Source of the DNA: Portulaca oleracea
Lineage: Eukaryota > Streptophyta > Magnoliopsida > Caryophyllales > Portulacaceae
NCBI GenBank assembly: GCA_029582165.1
Contig: CM055879.1
Location: 35,692,330-35,756,329, forward strand
Reading direction: 5' to 3'
DNA: 64,000 bases
Below the pieces are notes generated by a model. The model did no database searches. It worked only from the letters and a program-made list of their open reading frames with translations, and was not told where the DNA came from. The position numbers and the translations under genes were made by a program. This document shows positions 15,629 to 26,204 of this stretch, one piece after another (the first letter of the stretch is position 1; the number at the start of each line of letters is the position of its first letter).

Positions 15629-15870
15629 GACCCTGTTGTTTTCTGCGGTTGGTAAACTGCGGTACTACAGCACACCGCAGTTTGCCACAACTCACCACAA
15701 ATCATTACTTTTCTCTCTCCTCACTTTCTCTCTCCTCACTTTTCTCCTCTACACTTTTTACATTTTCTCTGCTCACCTACCCCACATACCAATAACCTAC
15801 CACAATTCCATCACACCCACCACAATTCCACCACGCCACATCACACCATACCGCAGAAAAGAACAGGGCC
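15629..15870. mobile_element. Tourist-like MITE in unit A
   Basis: Left gaccctgttgttttctgcgg and right ccgcagaaaagaacagggcc are inverted repeats with TTA on each side (15626-15628, 15871-15873). It is absent from the corresponding place in units B and C. Confidence 0.85.
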
Positions 15871-16269
15871 TTAGTTTATCTATGCTTTCATTGGTCAAAT
15901 TTTTGACTTTATTTGAATATCTTATTCATACAAAGAAGAGATATAGGTTCTAGATTATGTTTATCTCTTTGCAAGTTTGAACATTTCTAAATCAGTCATC
16001 ACAGCGATACATGTAAAAGAAAACAGATATCTAAAAAAAAGGGGCTATCAGATTTTGATGCAAAAGAACAATTCCCTTCATATTTAACATTGCAAAAGAA
16101 CATTGCAAGTAATCCATCAACTACCACTGCTACACTAGAGTCAATCTTTAGTCTTCATCAGCTAACTAACCAACTGTCATCAACTACCAAATCCAATGAA
16201 GGAATGAATCAAATCAAGTAATGAATCAAGTAATCAACGAATGTCTCTAAACCATAAACATGCTGCTGT

Positions 16270-17367
16270 CTAATATCCCAAGTTAGAGTAATCTTGATGA
16301 TATTGCTGCTGCTGCTGCTGCTGCTCCAACAGTTGAGGAACTCCATAGTTGCACTGCCATTGATAGCCCATCAAACTATCATATTCCCCACAAGTGTTAT
16401 CCTCAACAGTCTGGAACCTTCCAGAACTTCCCAACAACTCATCCAAATCAAACATCTCCTGAGGAACTGGAACTGGAACCGGAACCGGAACTGGAAGTGA
16501 ATGATCATCTGTATCCAACACTTGCTCCTCCGGCGGCAGATAATCGTTGACGTCGATCAAATAACCATCATCATGATCAAAGTCCCACTCCGAATTACAA
16601 ACCCTAATCACATCTCCACTAGGATTAGTTATCTCGTAAACGGGAGTTGGAGGAGAAAACACATTGCCGGGAAAATCGAAAGGCGCTTTGGGGGAGCCGT
16701 ACATCACACGCGCCGCCGCATCATGATCGGAATCCCAGTTGCAAACCCTAATCGGATCACCACCGTCAGAACAACCCAAACCGCAGAATTCAGCCGGAAT
16801 ACCCACGGAACCGGGAAAATCACGCGCTTTAGTTCCGCACACTTCACGCGCCGCCACATCATGTTCGGAATTACAAACCCTAATCTGATCACCACCACCC
16901 GAACCAGAAGTTGTCTCCGAAACAGCAGTCGGAGGATCCGCCGGAGGAGAACTCACAGAACAGGGGAAGTTCAAGCGGGCATTGGGGCCGTACAAGGCAC
17001 GCGCCGCCGCGTCGTACACCAACGCGGCGTCCTGAGAATTCTCGAAAGTTCCGAGCCAGTGGCGGCGAGCACCGTCGGGATCCTTAATTTCCGACACCCA
17101 CTTCCCCCAAACCCTCTGGCGGACGCCCCTGTATTTGCAGCCGGAATTCTCGGGGCCGCCCTTGCCCTTCATGCAACCCTTCTTCGACCCCTTCGCCGGA
17201 ACTTTCCCCGCCGCCTTTCCTTCCGCCGTGTATCTGCCGGCGACGGTGTTTTCGATCTCGATTTTCCGCCATTTTGCGATCTCTTCGGCGACGGAATTAT
17301 AGACCCCACTTCGGGACTTCCTCTTTCTAGGGTTTGGAGAAGTTGAACTACTAGGGTTGGACGCCAT
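16270..17367 (-). CDS. DREB2-like AP2/ERF transcription factor, copy A
   Basis: A single-exon gene of 365 residues starting [21 protein letters not shown] chose this ATG because copies B and C begin at the same place; the frame stays open 58 codons further upstream through the leader. An NLS-like RKRKSR is at 14-19. [19 protein letters not shown] leads into one AP2 domain (about 78-135) with WGKW, WLGTF and [18 protein letters not shown], most like DREB2 (A-2) proteins, which bind DRE/CRT DNA in drought and heat responses. Residues 118-264 hold three copies of a 46-51-residue unit derived from the AP2 end plus linker. The tail has a (PV)5 run, an acidic [11 protein letters not shown] and a seven-Gln tract. 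The DREB family call is strong; its target genes are not inferable. Confidence 0.9.
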   Translation of the reverse strand: MASNPSSSTSPNPRKRKSRSGVYNSVAEEIAKWRKIEIENTVAGRYTAEGKAAGKVPAKGSKKGCMKGKGGPENSGCKYRGVRQRVWGKWVSEIKDPDGARRHWLGTFENSQDAALVYDAAARALYGPNARLNFPCSVSSPPADPPTAVSETTSGSGGGDQIRVCNSEHDVAAREVCGTKARDFPGSVGIPAEFCGLGCSDGGDPIRVCNWDSDHDAAARVMYGSPKAPFDFPGNVFSPPTPVYEITNPSGDVIRVCNSEWDFDHDDGYLIDVNDYLPPEEQVLDTDDHSLPVPVPVPVPVPQEMFDLDELLGSSGRFQTVEDNTCGEYDSLMGYQWQCNYGVPQLLEQQQQQQQYHQDYSNLGY

Positions 17368-17500
17368 TGTTGGAGATTCTAGAACTCGAAGGAATGAATG
17401 ATCGAGTGTTGACCACCTGAGAAAACAGAGAGGGAGAGAGAGAGAGAGAGAGAGTTGAAGATTTTGTGTATTTGGAAAAAGATTTCTGTTGACTGTTGAG

Positions 17501-17531
17501 ATTAAATACTGTATGAGGTACGGACGTACGG
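17501..17531 (-). promoter_or_regulatory. ERF-A core promoter: TATA-like box and double GTACGG
   Basis: On the minus strand a TATTTAAT box (17501-17508) lies 134 bases before the ATG. Just upstream of it is ggtacggacgtacgg (17517-17531, plus-strand reading), with two copies of GTACGG, the complement of CCGTAC, the SBP/SPL core. The arrangement is repeated upstream of copy C. A (GA)n tract lies between box and ATG. Confidence 0.45.
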
Positions 17532-19707
17532 TTATTGGCAAAGATTATATTGGATACGAAGAAAGATTTGTTTCAGGTGAAATTGTGGCGTGAGTGATTA
17601 GGAGAGCCGTATTATAGTTAAAATATATGATACTCCTATAAAAATTATTAAAATTAAGATGAATCCTACTTTGCTTCCAACAAAACTACTAAAATTTATG
17701 ATATAATTTTTTTTTTAGATAGTTTGCCTTATAATAAAATGAACATTTGGTTATTTGTATATTTGTTTTAGAAGCTAGGAACTATAACTAACTCTATAAT
17801 TGTGGAAACAACAATTATATTATTATTCAAGAAAAATCCTATTTTGCTTCTAACAATTATTAAAATTTATGACATAAAGATTTCTTTATGTTGTTGGACT
17901 TTTTTTTGGCATTCGGATAAATGAGGTTGGGTTAGACCATTTCCTACCTTAACATAAGAAAACTATTAAATTGATGTTAGAAAAATTCATTATGTGCATA
18001 TAAAAAAAAGGAGGGGAAGGAAATAGATTGCGGAAAGGGATACTAGATAGGAAAATTGGATTCTAATAATCTTTACTTTCAACTTTTTATAACAATAATC
18101 CTTAATTTGTTTTTTGTATTCTGATGGTTCATAAAAATTGTATTCAAGTGGTACAAAATCTACCTCCATATTTTATTTACTTTTTCATCCTTGCCCCGTG
18201 CTTATTTTTATTTTTATTTCATTCCCATCCCTAGAAAGGTTATAAAGCGTAGTTATTAAAAGAAATTTAAATTATTTTTTTGATAATCCGATCAATTATT
18301 ATAATTTTTTTAAAGGAATAAAAGTGAAAAAAATCGAAAAAATTTGGGACAAACGTTGTAAATTCATTAAAAATAATGAGGAAGTGTTGTGTTAAGTTTT
18401 GAATCAAATGCAACTCAAAGTATATGATATTTAGGGTATACACTTAGTGGTGTCCTAGAAGAATATAATTTTTTTTTGGACCATCAGAATACAAAAACAA
18501 AGTAGGAATTATTCACATACAAAAACTGAAAGTAGGGATTGTTAGAATCCAATTTTCCTACTAAATAAATAGAGTTTAAGTCATGGATGATATTTGATGT
18601 AATTTTGTTAAAAGTATTTAAGTAGTAAAGCAATTTCCTTTTCAAAAGGTTAAAAAGTCTTTGAAAAGGCTTCTCGAGCTAACTTTTTAGGTTTTGAGTT
18701 CAAACAATTAATTTAAAAAGCTAGTTACCAAACACGTCATTTTGGAGCCTAAAAACTCTCCCCCAACATGCCATTAAATTATATTCACTAAGAATTTTAC
18801 AAATGCCTGTGATATGCTACTTATCACGTACTGACGATTTTCAAAACATATTAATGGAAAATGATGGTTGAAATAAAATACTAAAGGTCCATAAAAGAAA
18901 TTGTAGAGTCTTTTTTTATGAGAAACACATACAAACATGAAATAAACAACTTTTTTCCCGTCTAAATGGCCATTAAATATGCTTACTTAATGAGATAAGA
19001 TGCGAGAAAGCCTACATAGTTGTTTAGAGGGACGACACACAAGTGTGCGACAAACTTACAATCCTTCGAAGACCAATCAAGAGAAATTACTTAACAAATG
19101 GTATATATAATTCAGAAGAATCCGATGAGACTCATGTTAACACAGCACAAAGAAGGAAGCACGCAGATATATGTTTCTAGCTAATGATTTAGACATTGCC
19201 AATTATTAGTGACCAAAATGAAGAAGTGGAGTACTTTTGGGACAAAGGAAGACACAAAAGGAAAATGAGGATTACTTGAAAACCAATGCTTGAAGAGCAT
19301 TGCAGTGTTGTATTTTGTTGTTAGGGTTTTACTTATGTCGTCTTCATTTACGTATCTTTGCAATAATTTTAGCATAGTTGTTTTTACAGAATATTGCATC
19401 TTTTAATGTAGACTTTACACCTTTTTATTGACTTTGAATAATCGGAAAAAAGTCACAAAAACAATGATCGACAATGTAAAAGGACAGAGTAACACTCTGA
19501 TCTACCTAGAAGTACAATAGAGTGGCCAGAAAATTAGAGCGTCAAATATTTGAGGAATAAAAAAGATACAAAAGTTGTATGATCAATTCATTTACATGCT
19601 ATGAAATCTACGCAATCATTTTCAAGCTACAACACACTAAACAAATGTCACAGAATACAAAGAAAGGCGACCCCAACTGTCGTAACAACAAAAAAAAGTA
19701 GGTCAAA
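17532..19707. other. ERF-A upstream region grading into TrpD-like 3'-flank remnant
   Basis: No gene is seen. 17640-17960 holds two diverged copies of a block (gaatcctactttgcttc…) also found upstream of ERF-C. 18590-19650 is homologous to 23090-24110, and 19540-19790 matches the flank just beyond the stop codon of the intact TrpD-like gene (30260-30530). Unit A therefore ends in TrpD-like 3' flank. Confidence 0.6.
18050..18558. mobile_element. Mutator-like MITE in unit A
   Basis: Termini ggaaaattggattctaataa and the inverse of aatccaattttcc are long inverted repeats. Flanks tactagata (18041-18049) and tactaaata (18559-18567) match at 8 of 9 positions, as a 9-bp Mutator target duplication with one later change. 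It contains ttctgatggttcat and its inverse internally. Confidence 0.75.
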
Positions 19708-19968
19708 ATGAAGTCTAAACCCCTCACCTTTCTTCAAGCTTTTCTAATTGTCTTTATACTTACCAGCAAAAACTCAGGAGGAAAGCACGATGGAGATCTA
19801 ATTATTGGCATCAGTTTAGGCAATAGATATTATGGGTCCATGTCTGTGTCTAGCCATATAGGCCATAAACACACCCTATCAAACAGGAAACTTCTCACTG
19901 TCAATGTAAACGTGATGCCGATGCAGGGGCCATATCACCTCTTTACCATCAAGGACATTGGGATTTAA
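19708..19968 (+). CDS. Hypothetical 86-residue junction ORF with signal-peptide-like start
   Basis: The frame starts at an ATG in sequence homologous to the TrpD-like 3' flank and runs across the unit A/B junction (about 19800) into sequence homologous to PRS intron 6. The first 20 residues (MKSKPLTFLQAFLIVFILTS) look like a secretory signal peptide: basic start, hydrophobic core, small polar end. The C-terminal part (SNRKLLTVNVNVMP…) is also open in the corresponding frame of units A and C. I recognise no family. It may be a chance frame; only transcription or translation data could make it a gene. Confidence 0.22.
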   Translation: MKSKPLTFLQAFLIVFILTSKNSGGKHDGDLIIGISLGNRYYGSMSVSSHIGHKHTLSNRKLLTVNVNVMPMQGPYHLFTIKDIGI

Positions 19969-20019
19969 ACTGAGTCTATTCTTTTTATGGATATGTAATA
20001 TATTTGGGTATATTTAGAA

Positions 20020-20517
20020 GGAAATTGTATAACAATAATCCCTATTTTTATTTTGGATTCTGATGGTAAAAAGAAAAAGGGATTCTTATGGGACACCACC
20101 CAAAGTATACCCTACTATCATAGATTTTGAGTGACATTTGATTCAAAACTTAGTATAATACTTTATCACGATTTTTAATGAATTTACGGTGTATTCTCCC
20201 AAAAAAAAATTCATTTTTTTAACGATTTTCCACTTCTATTCCTTTTAAAAAAAAAATCATTTGCTCGAATTCTCAAAACAAAATTTAAAAATTATTTTAG
20301 TAACTATACTTCATTACTTTTCTAGGGGCAATAACGAAAAAAACAAAAACAATGTGAGGCAAAAATGAAAAAAAAAATAAAAGAATGTGGAGGTGGATTT
20401 GGTATCATTACAATCCAATTTTATTTTATTTTTTTTGGACCATCAGAATCCAAAATGAAGGTAGGGATTATTGCTATACAATTTGTGAAAGTAGATATTA
20501 TTAAAATCAAATTTTCC
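20020..20517. mobile_element. Mutator-like MITE in unit B, left end shortened
   Basis: It shares termini and internal words (ttctgatgg, ggaccatcagaatcc, gtagggatta) with the element at 18050-18558, but part of the left inverted repeat is deleted. Flanks tatttagaa and aattaagaa agree at 7 of 9 positions. Confidence 0.6.
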
Positions 20518-20827
20518 AATTAAGAATTAGTAAGTTTAAGTAAAACTTGAAAAGTTGAGTGTTAGAAATATCGGCAGAACGAACAGGGCTTTGTTTGGTG
20601 GGGTAAAAGGGGCGTTGACCCCTAACAACAACGCCTGTACGATGGTAAATGGGGAGTAAATATTTACCAAAAATTATCAAACCTTATCAAACTTGACTAA
20701 AATTTATACATTTACTGATACTTTTTTCTATCAAAAGTTGATTGAAAAGTAACATGTTTTCTAATACTTGCTCATGTTTATTTGACTGATCTAACTAAGA
20801 TATACTGATTTGGGTTTTGCTAAAAAT

Positions 20828-20967
20828 GGTCATCCTGATGAGGAAATGACCTACTATAATTTTGGATCATAGATTCATATCCATTGACAGTGAAGGAGGT
20901 GAAGAGCAAGTCCCCCTTTGAAGTCATCAGTCTTGTTGTGTCCATAGCAGTTGCTCTTCAAATTTAG
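20828..20967 (+). pseudogene. Decayed copy of PRS exon 7 (unit B)
   Basis: The sequence follows PRS exon 7 from the [22 protein letters not shown] part to the CTTCAAATTTAG end. It has an inserted triplet-like change after the Tyr codon, a TGG ATC ATA G frame break, and the AG acceptor changed to TG. It cannot be spliced to anything nearby. Confidence 0.85.
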
Positions 20968-21130
20968 AAGACAATCTCATGTTTCCTTCTTGGTTTTTTT
21001 GTACCTATTTCTTTTCCATATTGTATGTATATAAAGCAAGTGACTATTGTATCATCATGTCATGAGGTGAGCATAATCAGAATCGAGAGGAAAAGAAGCT
21101 ATCTATCAAAAGGTTATGAAACCTTGAATA

Positions 21131-21377
21131 CTCCCTCCGTTTCATATAAATCGACATATTTTAAAAAATTTCACATACCAATGCTTAACTAAAAAACTAC
21201 CCATATTATTAAATACCACAATTTTCTAAGGGGTTTTTTCGGATATTGAGAAAAAAGTAATATTTAACATAATTATTAAAGTTAAATAATTAAATTAGTT
21301 ATTGAGAAATAAAAAGTGACAATTATTTTAGAACAAAAAAAGTTAGTTTAAGTGTCAATTAATATGAACGGATGGAG
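21131..21377. mobile_element. Stowaway-like MITE with TA duplication (unit B)
   Basis: Ends ctccctccgtttcatataaa and the inverse of gaacggatggag are inverted repeats flanked by TA (21129-21130, 21378-21379). Unit C carries the uninterrupted site ccttgaatatttcaaaagc at about 26470, so the insertion happened in unit B after duplication. Confidence 0.9.
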
Positions 21378-21633
21378 TATTTCAAAAGCAAGATGGAGTT
21401 GCATATTAATAGATGAAATTTCTTAAAATGAAAATGTTAAATTAAGATATCTAAACCCAAGAGATGACATCGAATAGTATACAATCATTAAATAATAAAT
21501 ACTCTATTTATCCAATCCAAGTCTAAATTTACTCCTTTTTAATTTATCTATGCTTTCATTGGTCACATTTTCAACTTTATTTCAGGTTAGAATTAGTCAA
21601 TCTTATCTTATTTATGCAAAGAAGAGATATTAA

Positions 21634-21815
21634 GGTCATGTTCTTTTTTGCGGTTGGCAAACTGCGGTGTCACAGCATACCGTAATTAGCCACAACCCAC
21701 CACACTTACCACAAATCATTACTTTTCTCTCTTCTCACTTTTCTCTCTCCTCATTTTTCTCCTCTGCTTTTTTCATTCTCTCTCCTCACCTACCCCACAT
21801 ACCAATAACCTAACT
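21634..21815. mobile_element. Truncated Tourist-like MITE in unit B
   Basis: After TAA at 21631 the left terminus ggtcatgttcttttttgcgg and the usual ctctctcctcactttt interior are present, but the right terminus is missing. It is absent from unit C (about 26720) and at a different place from the unit A element. Confidence 0.65.
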
Positions 21816-22077
21816 ACAAAATAATCCATTACATACACCGCCATCAACTACCACTGCTACACTAGTGTCAATCTTAGTCTTCATCAGCTAACTAACCAAC
21901 TGTCATCAACTACCAAATCCAATGAAGGAATGAATTTATACTACCTAGAAACCAAGAAGAAGAAAGAAAGAAAAATAAAGAAGGAAATAAAGAAACAAGT
22001 CTAGTTATAATAACTATCTTAACAGAAAACAGAAAACAGAAAACAGAAAGATTGGTATATAGCTATATCTTATCTTG

Positions 22078-22569
22078 TCAATCACCACTACCCGAATAAC
22101 AACCCAAAACCAAATCAGTATTTGGCTCCGAAACATCCGCCGGAGGAGAACTCCCAGAATCAGGGAAGTTCAAGATAGCATTTGAGCCGTACAAGTCACG
22201 CGCCGCCGCGTCGTACGCCAACGCCGCATCCCGAGAGTTCTGGAAGGTTCCGATCCAGTGGCGGGGCCCACCGTCGGGATCCCTAATTTCCGACACCCAC
22301 TTCCCCCAAACCCTCTGGCGGACACCCCTGTATTTGCACGCGGAATTCTCGGGGCCGCCTTTGCCCTTCATGCAACCCTTCTTCGGAGCTTTCCTCGCCG
22401 CCTTTCCTTCCGCCGTCTCTCAGCCGGCGACGGTGTTTTCGACCTCGATCTTCCGCCATTTTTCGATGACTTCCTCGCCGGAATTATTCGGCCCTTTTCT
22501 CGATCTCCTCTTTCTGGACGATGAAGATGATGAAGAAGTAGGGTTTGCAGAAGGTGTGTTGGAAGCCAT
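22078..22569 (-). pseudogene. DREB2-like AP2/ERF, copy B, nonsense-broken and truncated
   Basis: It begins MASNTPSANPTSSSS like copies A and C, but codon 50 is TGA (22420-22422), where copy A has an arginine codon. The frame then continues without shift through [19 protein letters not shown] and a complete AP2 domain with WGKW, WIGTF and [16 protein letters not shown]. It stops 24 residues after the domain, lacking the internal repeats, acidic tail and Gln tract. Re-initiation at the Met at 22369-22371 would give a 97-residue AP2-only protein with an intact DNA-binding core, so a residual role cannot be excluded. The GTACGG promoter motif of A and C is missing. Confidence 0.82.
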
Positions 22570-24120
22570 TGTAGGAGGTATTCCAACTCTGAAAACCACA
22601 ATCAAACCTTCGAAATACTTTTACTCTGGAAAAAAACAGAGATAAAGAGAGTGAGAAAGTGTACGTGGAGTTGAGGATTTTGCGAAAAAGGAATTATGGC
22701 AAGATTTAATGTATTAGATTTTGGGGCGAGGGTGGGGCGTATATGTATTACAAAATGATAAATGTCTTAGAGAGATATATATTAATTGTCTTCTCATTAT
22801 ATAAAATTAATTCATTTTAAAATTAAATTGAGAAAAATATGTAATTAACTTCTATAACTATAATAATATATACATAAATGGTATAAAATTACATTTTTAT
22901 CTATATTTTTTTAAATTTACAAAAATGCGTCTAAAATATGCCCGGCGGATGGGGTTCATTCCTTAAGTTATCAATTTTAATTATTGGCGTAGACGACACA
23001 TTCCAAGCTTCTTATAGTAGTAATTGATAATTAATTGTCTGTTAAAAAAATTAGGGTTAAAAATGATAATAGATATTAATTTGATTTTTGATGTAATTTT
23101 TGTTAAAAGTATCGTACTAGTGAAGTCATTTTCTTCTCAAAAGGTTAAAAACTCTTTGAAAAGGCTGGTCGGGATAACTTTTTAATAAGAAATTTTATGG
23201 GTTCAAACAACTAATTTCAAAAGTTATTTACCAAACACGTCATTTTGGAGCCTAAAAACACTCCACCAAGTATGCCATTAAATTTTAATCACTAAGAATG
23301 TTGCAAATGCATGTGGTATGCTACTTATCATTTCTTAAAACATATTAATGAAAAATAATGGTTGAAATAAAATACTAAAGGTCCATTAAAGTTATCCCGA
23401 TCAGCCTTTATAAATCTTAATGGCCATGGAATATGCTTCCTTAATGAGACAAGCTGCGAGAAAGCCTACATAAATATTTAGAGGACGACAGACAAGTGTT
23501 TGACAATCCTTCTAAGACCAATTACGGGAAAGTGCTTAATGGTACAGATAACTTAGAAGAGTATGATGAGACTCATATTAATAGCACGGAGAAAGAAACA
23601 TGTATATATGTATTTCTTGCTAATGATTTAGGCATCGCCAATTAATAATAATCATAATGAAGCAGCGGTGTCTGCGGTGAGTACTTAGGAAGAAAGGAAG
23701 ACACAAAAGGAAATGAGGCTTACTTGAAGACCCATGTTGAAAGAGCATTCTATAGTGTGTTTTGTTGTTATAGGGTTCAACTTATGCCGTCTTCATTTAC
23801 GTATCTTTGCTATAATTCTAACCTATTTGTTTTTTAAGAATTTCACATCTTTCAATGTAGACCTTACATCTTTTTATTGAATTTGAATAATCGAAAAAAA
23901 GTTGGAAAAACAATGACCAGCAATGTAAAAGGATAGAGTGACACTCTGGTCTGTGCAGGAGTACAATAGAGCGGCCAGGAAATTAGAGTATCAAATATTT
24001 AAGGAATCGAAAAGATACAAAAGTTGTATGATCAGTGCATTTACATGCTACAAAATCTGTGCAATCATTTTAAAGTTACAACACACTGGACAAATGTCGT
24101 GCATACAAAAATAAAGCACA
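22570..24120. other. ERF-B upstream region and unit B spacer
   Basis: No gene is seen. It is AT-rich and homologous to 18590-19650 in its right half. The (GA)-rich leader seen in A and C is reduced here. Confidence 0.5.
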
Positions 24121-24261
24121 GAATTTATGAGATAACTGAATGTAAGTTAGGGTTATGCCACTGTTAATGGCACAACCTAACAAGTGATCCACCATTCTAA
24201 CATACACGGGCCCACTCTCCCCTCGAAGAGCTGCCATCCCAAGTTCTATATTCTTCAGTAC
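24121..24261 (-). pseudogene. Decayed last exon of the TrpD-like gene (unit B)
   Basis: On the minus strand after a CAG acceptor the codons read VLKNIELGMAALRGESGPVY…MVDHLLGC and then jump to LTYIQLSHK. They match the last exon of the intact gene at 30587-30805 except for internal deletions of about 18 and 60 bases. The adjoining intron sequence to about 24750 is also homologous (31015-31290). Confidence 0.85.
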
Positions 24262-24750
24262 CTGCAATCACTTGTTGTAAGATAAGAGATTTTGATTGAG
24301 AAAGAACTAAATAAGGAAAACAATTTTTAGTGTGGGTCCCACATTCATCCTGTCTAGAAAGATTTAGGTGGGCAACCTTAACTCATCAAAAATATTACTA
24401 CATGTGGAGAGACAGAACCTAGTAGATATTGTCCGCAAAAGTTTGGGTCCAGGTCAAATTAGGGATAAGTAGAAAATTCGAACAAGAAATTGTTGACTAT
24501 TACCGTTTTTTCCAGCTTAAGGGTTGGAAAATTCGGATTGACCTAAGTTCAGCTCAAAATTGATTTTGGACAATAGAAACATAAGAAATATCGTGTCGGA
24601 ATTTTTTGGCTAACTCGGTCAATGTCAGAATTTGGATGAATATTTTGTAACCGTGCCCAGTTTTATTTTTTTCTTGACAAGGGCAAATTCGGGTATTCAG
24701 GTTGATCAAACTTTTATTGGAAGTACAAACAGATAGCTGAAAAAATTAGA

Positions 24751-25200
24751 AAAAAAGCACGTCAATCAAGGACATGAGCATGTCCCTCTTCTTCCTTGGC
24801 TTTCCTTCTTCATGCTCCTTTGTATTGTCTTCCAACTCGATCCTTGTGCGAGGTGATCGACCATAGTGCCCCTGGGTTGCCAACAGGACCTAAACGTCAT
24901 CGAGTTGGTCTTCCTGGATGTGAAATGAATGATCGAAATACCCTTGGAGTGATTCTTCTTCTACTTGACGCCCAAAATGAGAGTCAAGCTTGACTCAACC
25001 TCATCATTCGTGCGGAGAATCCCGTTGCCACTTAGAAGACTCAAGAGGATTCCTGGTGAGGATGCAAAGCTTCACCCTAGCTATGGACGAGGATCCACCC
25101 TGAAGTGAACATCGTACATCCGTACCCCATGATGACTAAAACAAGCCTCTAAGGACCCGGATCCACCTTGAAATTGACCCCAAACCTTGCCCGAAAATAT
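24751..25200. other. Non-homologous filler at unit B/C junction
   Basis: These about 450 bases match neither the TrpD-like intron to their left nor PRS intron 5 to their right. They are less AT-rich than the surroundings and contain a 65-codon frame (24796-24993) of no recognised family. They may be a captured fragment or transposon piece. Confidence 0.5.
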
Positions 25201-25219
25201 AACTTTTAGTGCCCTGCAC

Positions 25220-25319
25220 AAAGTTTTGGCTTCTCATGGATCAGCAAAAGTGTATGCATATGTCACGCACGGAATCTTCTCGGATATATCGTGGGAACAC
25301 TTTAAAGCAGATATTACAT
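25220..25319 (+). pseudogene. Decayed copy of PRS exon 6 (unit C)
   Basis: These 100 bases are the same length as PRS exon 6 and encode [20 protein letters not shown] like the original. Both splice sites are destroyed: acceptor CAG became CAC and the donor GT became AT. PRS intron 6 sequence follows, to about 26050. Confidence 0.88.
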
Positions 25320-26066
25320 ATATCTTTATAAAATTTTTGTGTATTGGTGAAGTTGGCTTAAATAAGATTGAATAAATAAGGGTAAACAAAGGTAATTTAG
25401 AGCACGGAAAAAGAAAATGAGAGTTTAAAATTTTAACATGTTTGCCATTTTTCAATCTTCTCCAAAATTTAATTGTTTTTACCTTAATCTAGGAAATTTT
25501 ATTTTATCTAACTTCATCCTACCCATGTAAGAAACATGGTTACTCCTTAATATAACTTTTAAGCAAAAGATATTATGGATCCATGTCCGTGTCTAGGTCA
25601 TAAACACCCCCTGTCAAAGAGGAAATTTCTCACTGTGAATGTAAACGTGATGCCATGGCTGGGGCTATATCACCTCTTTGCGATCAAGGACATTGAGATT
25701 TAAACTGGGTCTATTCTTTTTATGGGTATATAATAATTGGGTAATTTAAGAATTGGTAAATTTAAGAAAAACTTGAAAATTTGAGTGTCAGAAATATAGA
25801 CAGAACGAGTAAGTTTGGGTTGGGTTTGGTGAGGTAAAGGGGGCATTGACCCCTAAAATCAACACCTGTAAAATTTAATGGGAAATGGGTTGGGTAAATA
25901 TTTACCAAAAGTTATCGAACCTTATCAAACTAGACTAAAAGTTATACATTTACCAATACTTTTTTCTATCAAAAAGTGATTCAAAAGTAACATGTTTTCT
26001 AATACTAGTTCATGTTTATTTGACTAATCTAAAAAAGATATGTTGATTTGGGTTTTTCTAAAAAAT

Positions 26067-26204
26067 GTCGTCTTGATGAGGAAATGACCTACTTTAATTT
26101 TGGATCATGGATTCATATCGATTGACAGTGAAGTAGGCGAAGAACAAGCACCCTTTGAAGGTATCAGTCTTGCTGGGTTCATAGCAACCGCTCTTCAAAT
26201 TTAG
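26067..26204 (+). pseudogene. Decayed copy of PRS exon 7 (unit C)
   Basis: It follows PRS exon 7 to the same CTTCAAATTTAG end. The acceptor AG is changed to AT, and there is an indel near the first tyrosine codon, as in unit B. That shared change suggests units B and C descend from one already damaged copy. Confidence 0.85.

Noticed and set aside
16501..17346. 281-codon open frame on the plus strand
   Set aside because: It is antisense to ERF-A; the Arg/Thr-rich product reflects the codon use of the real gene on the minus strand. Similar shadows occur opposite ERF-B and ERF-C.
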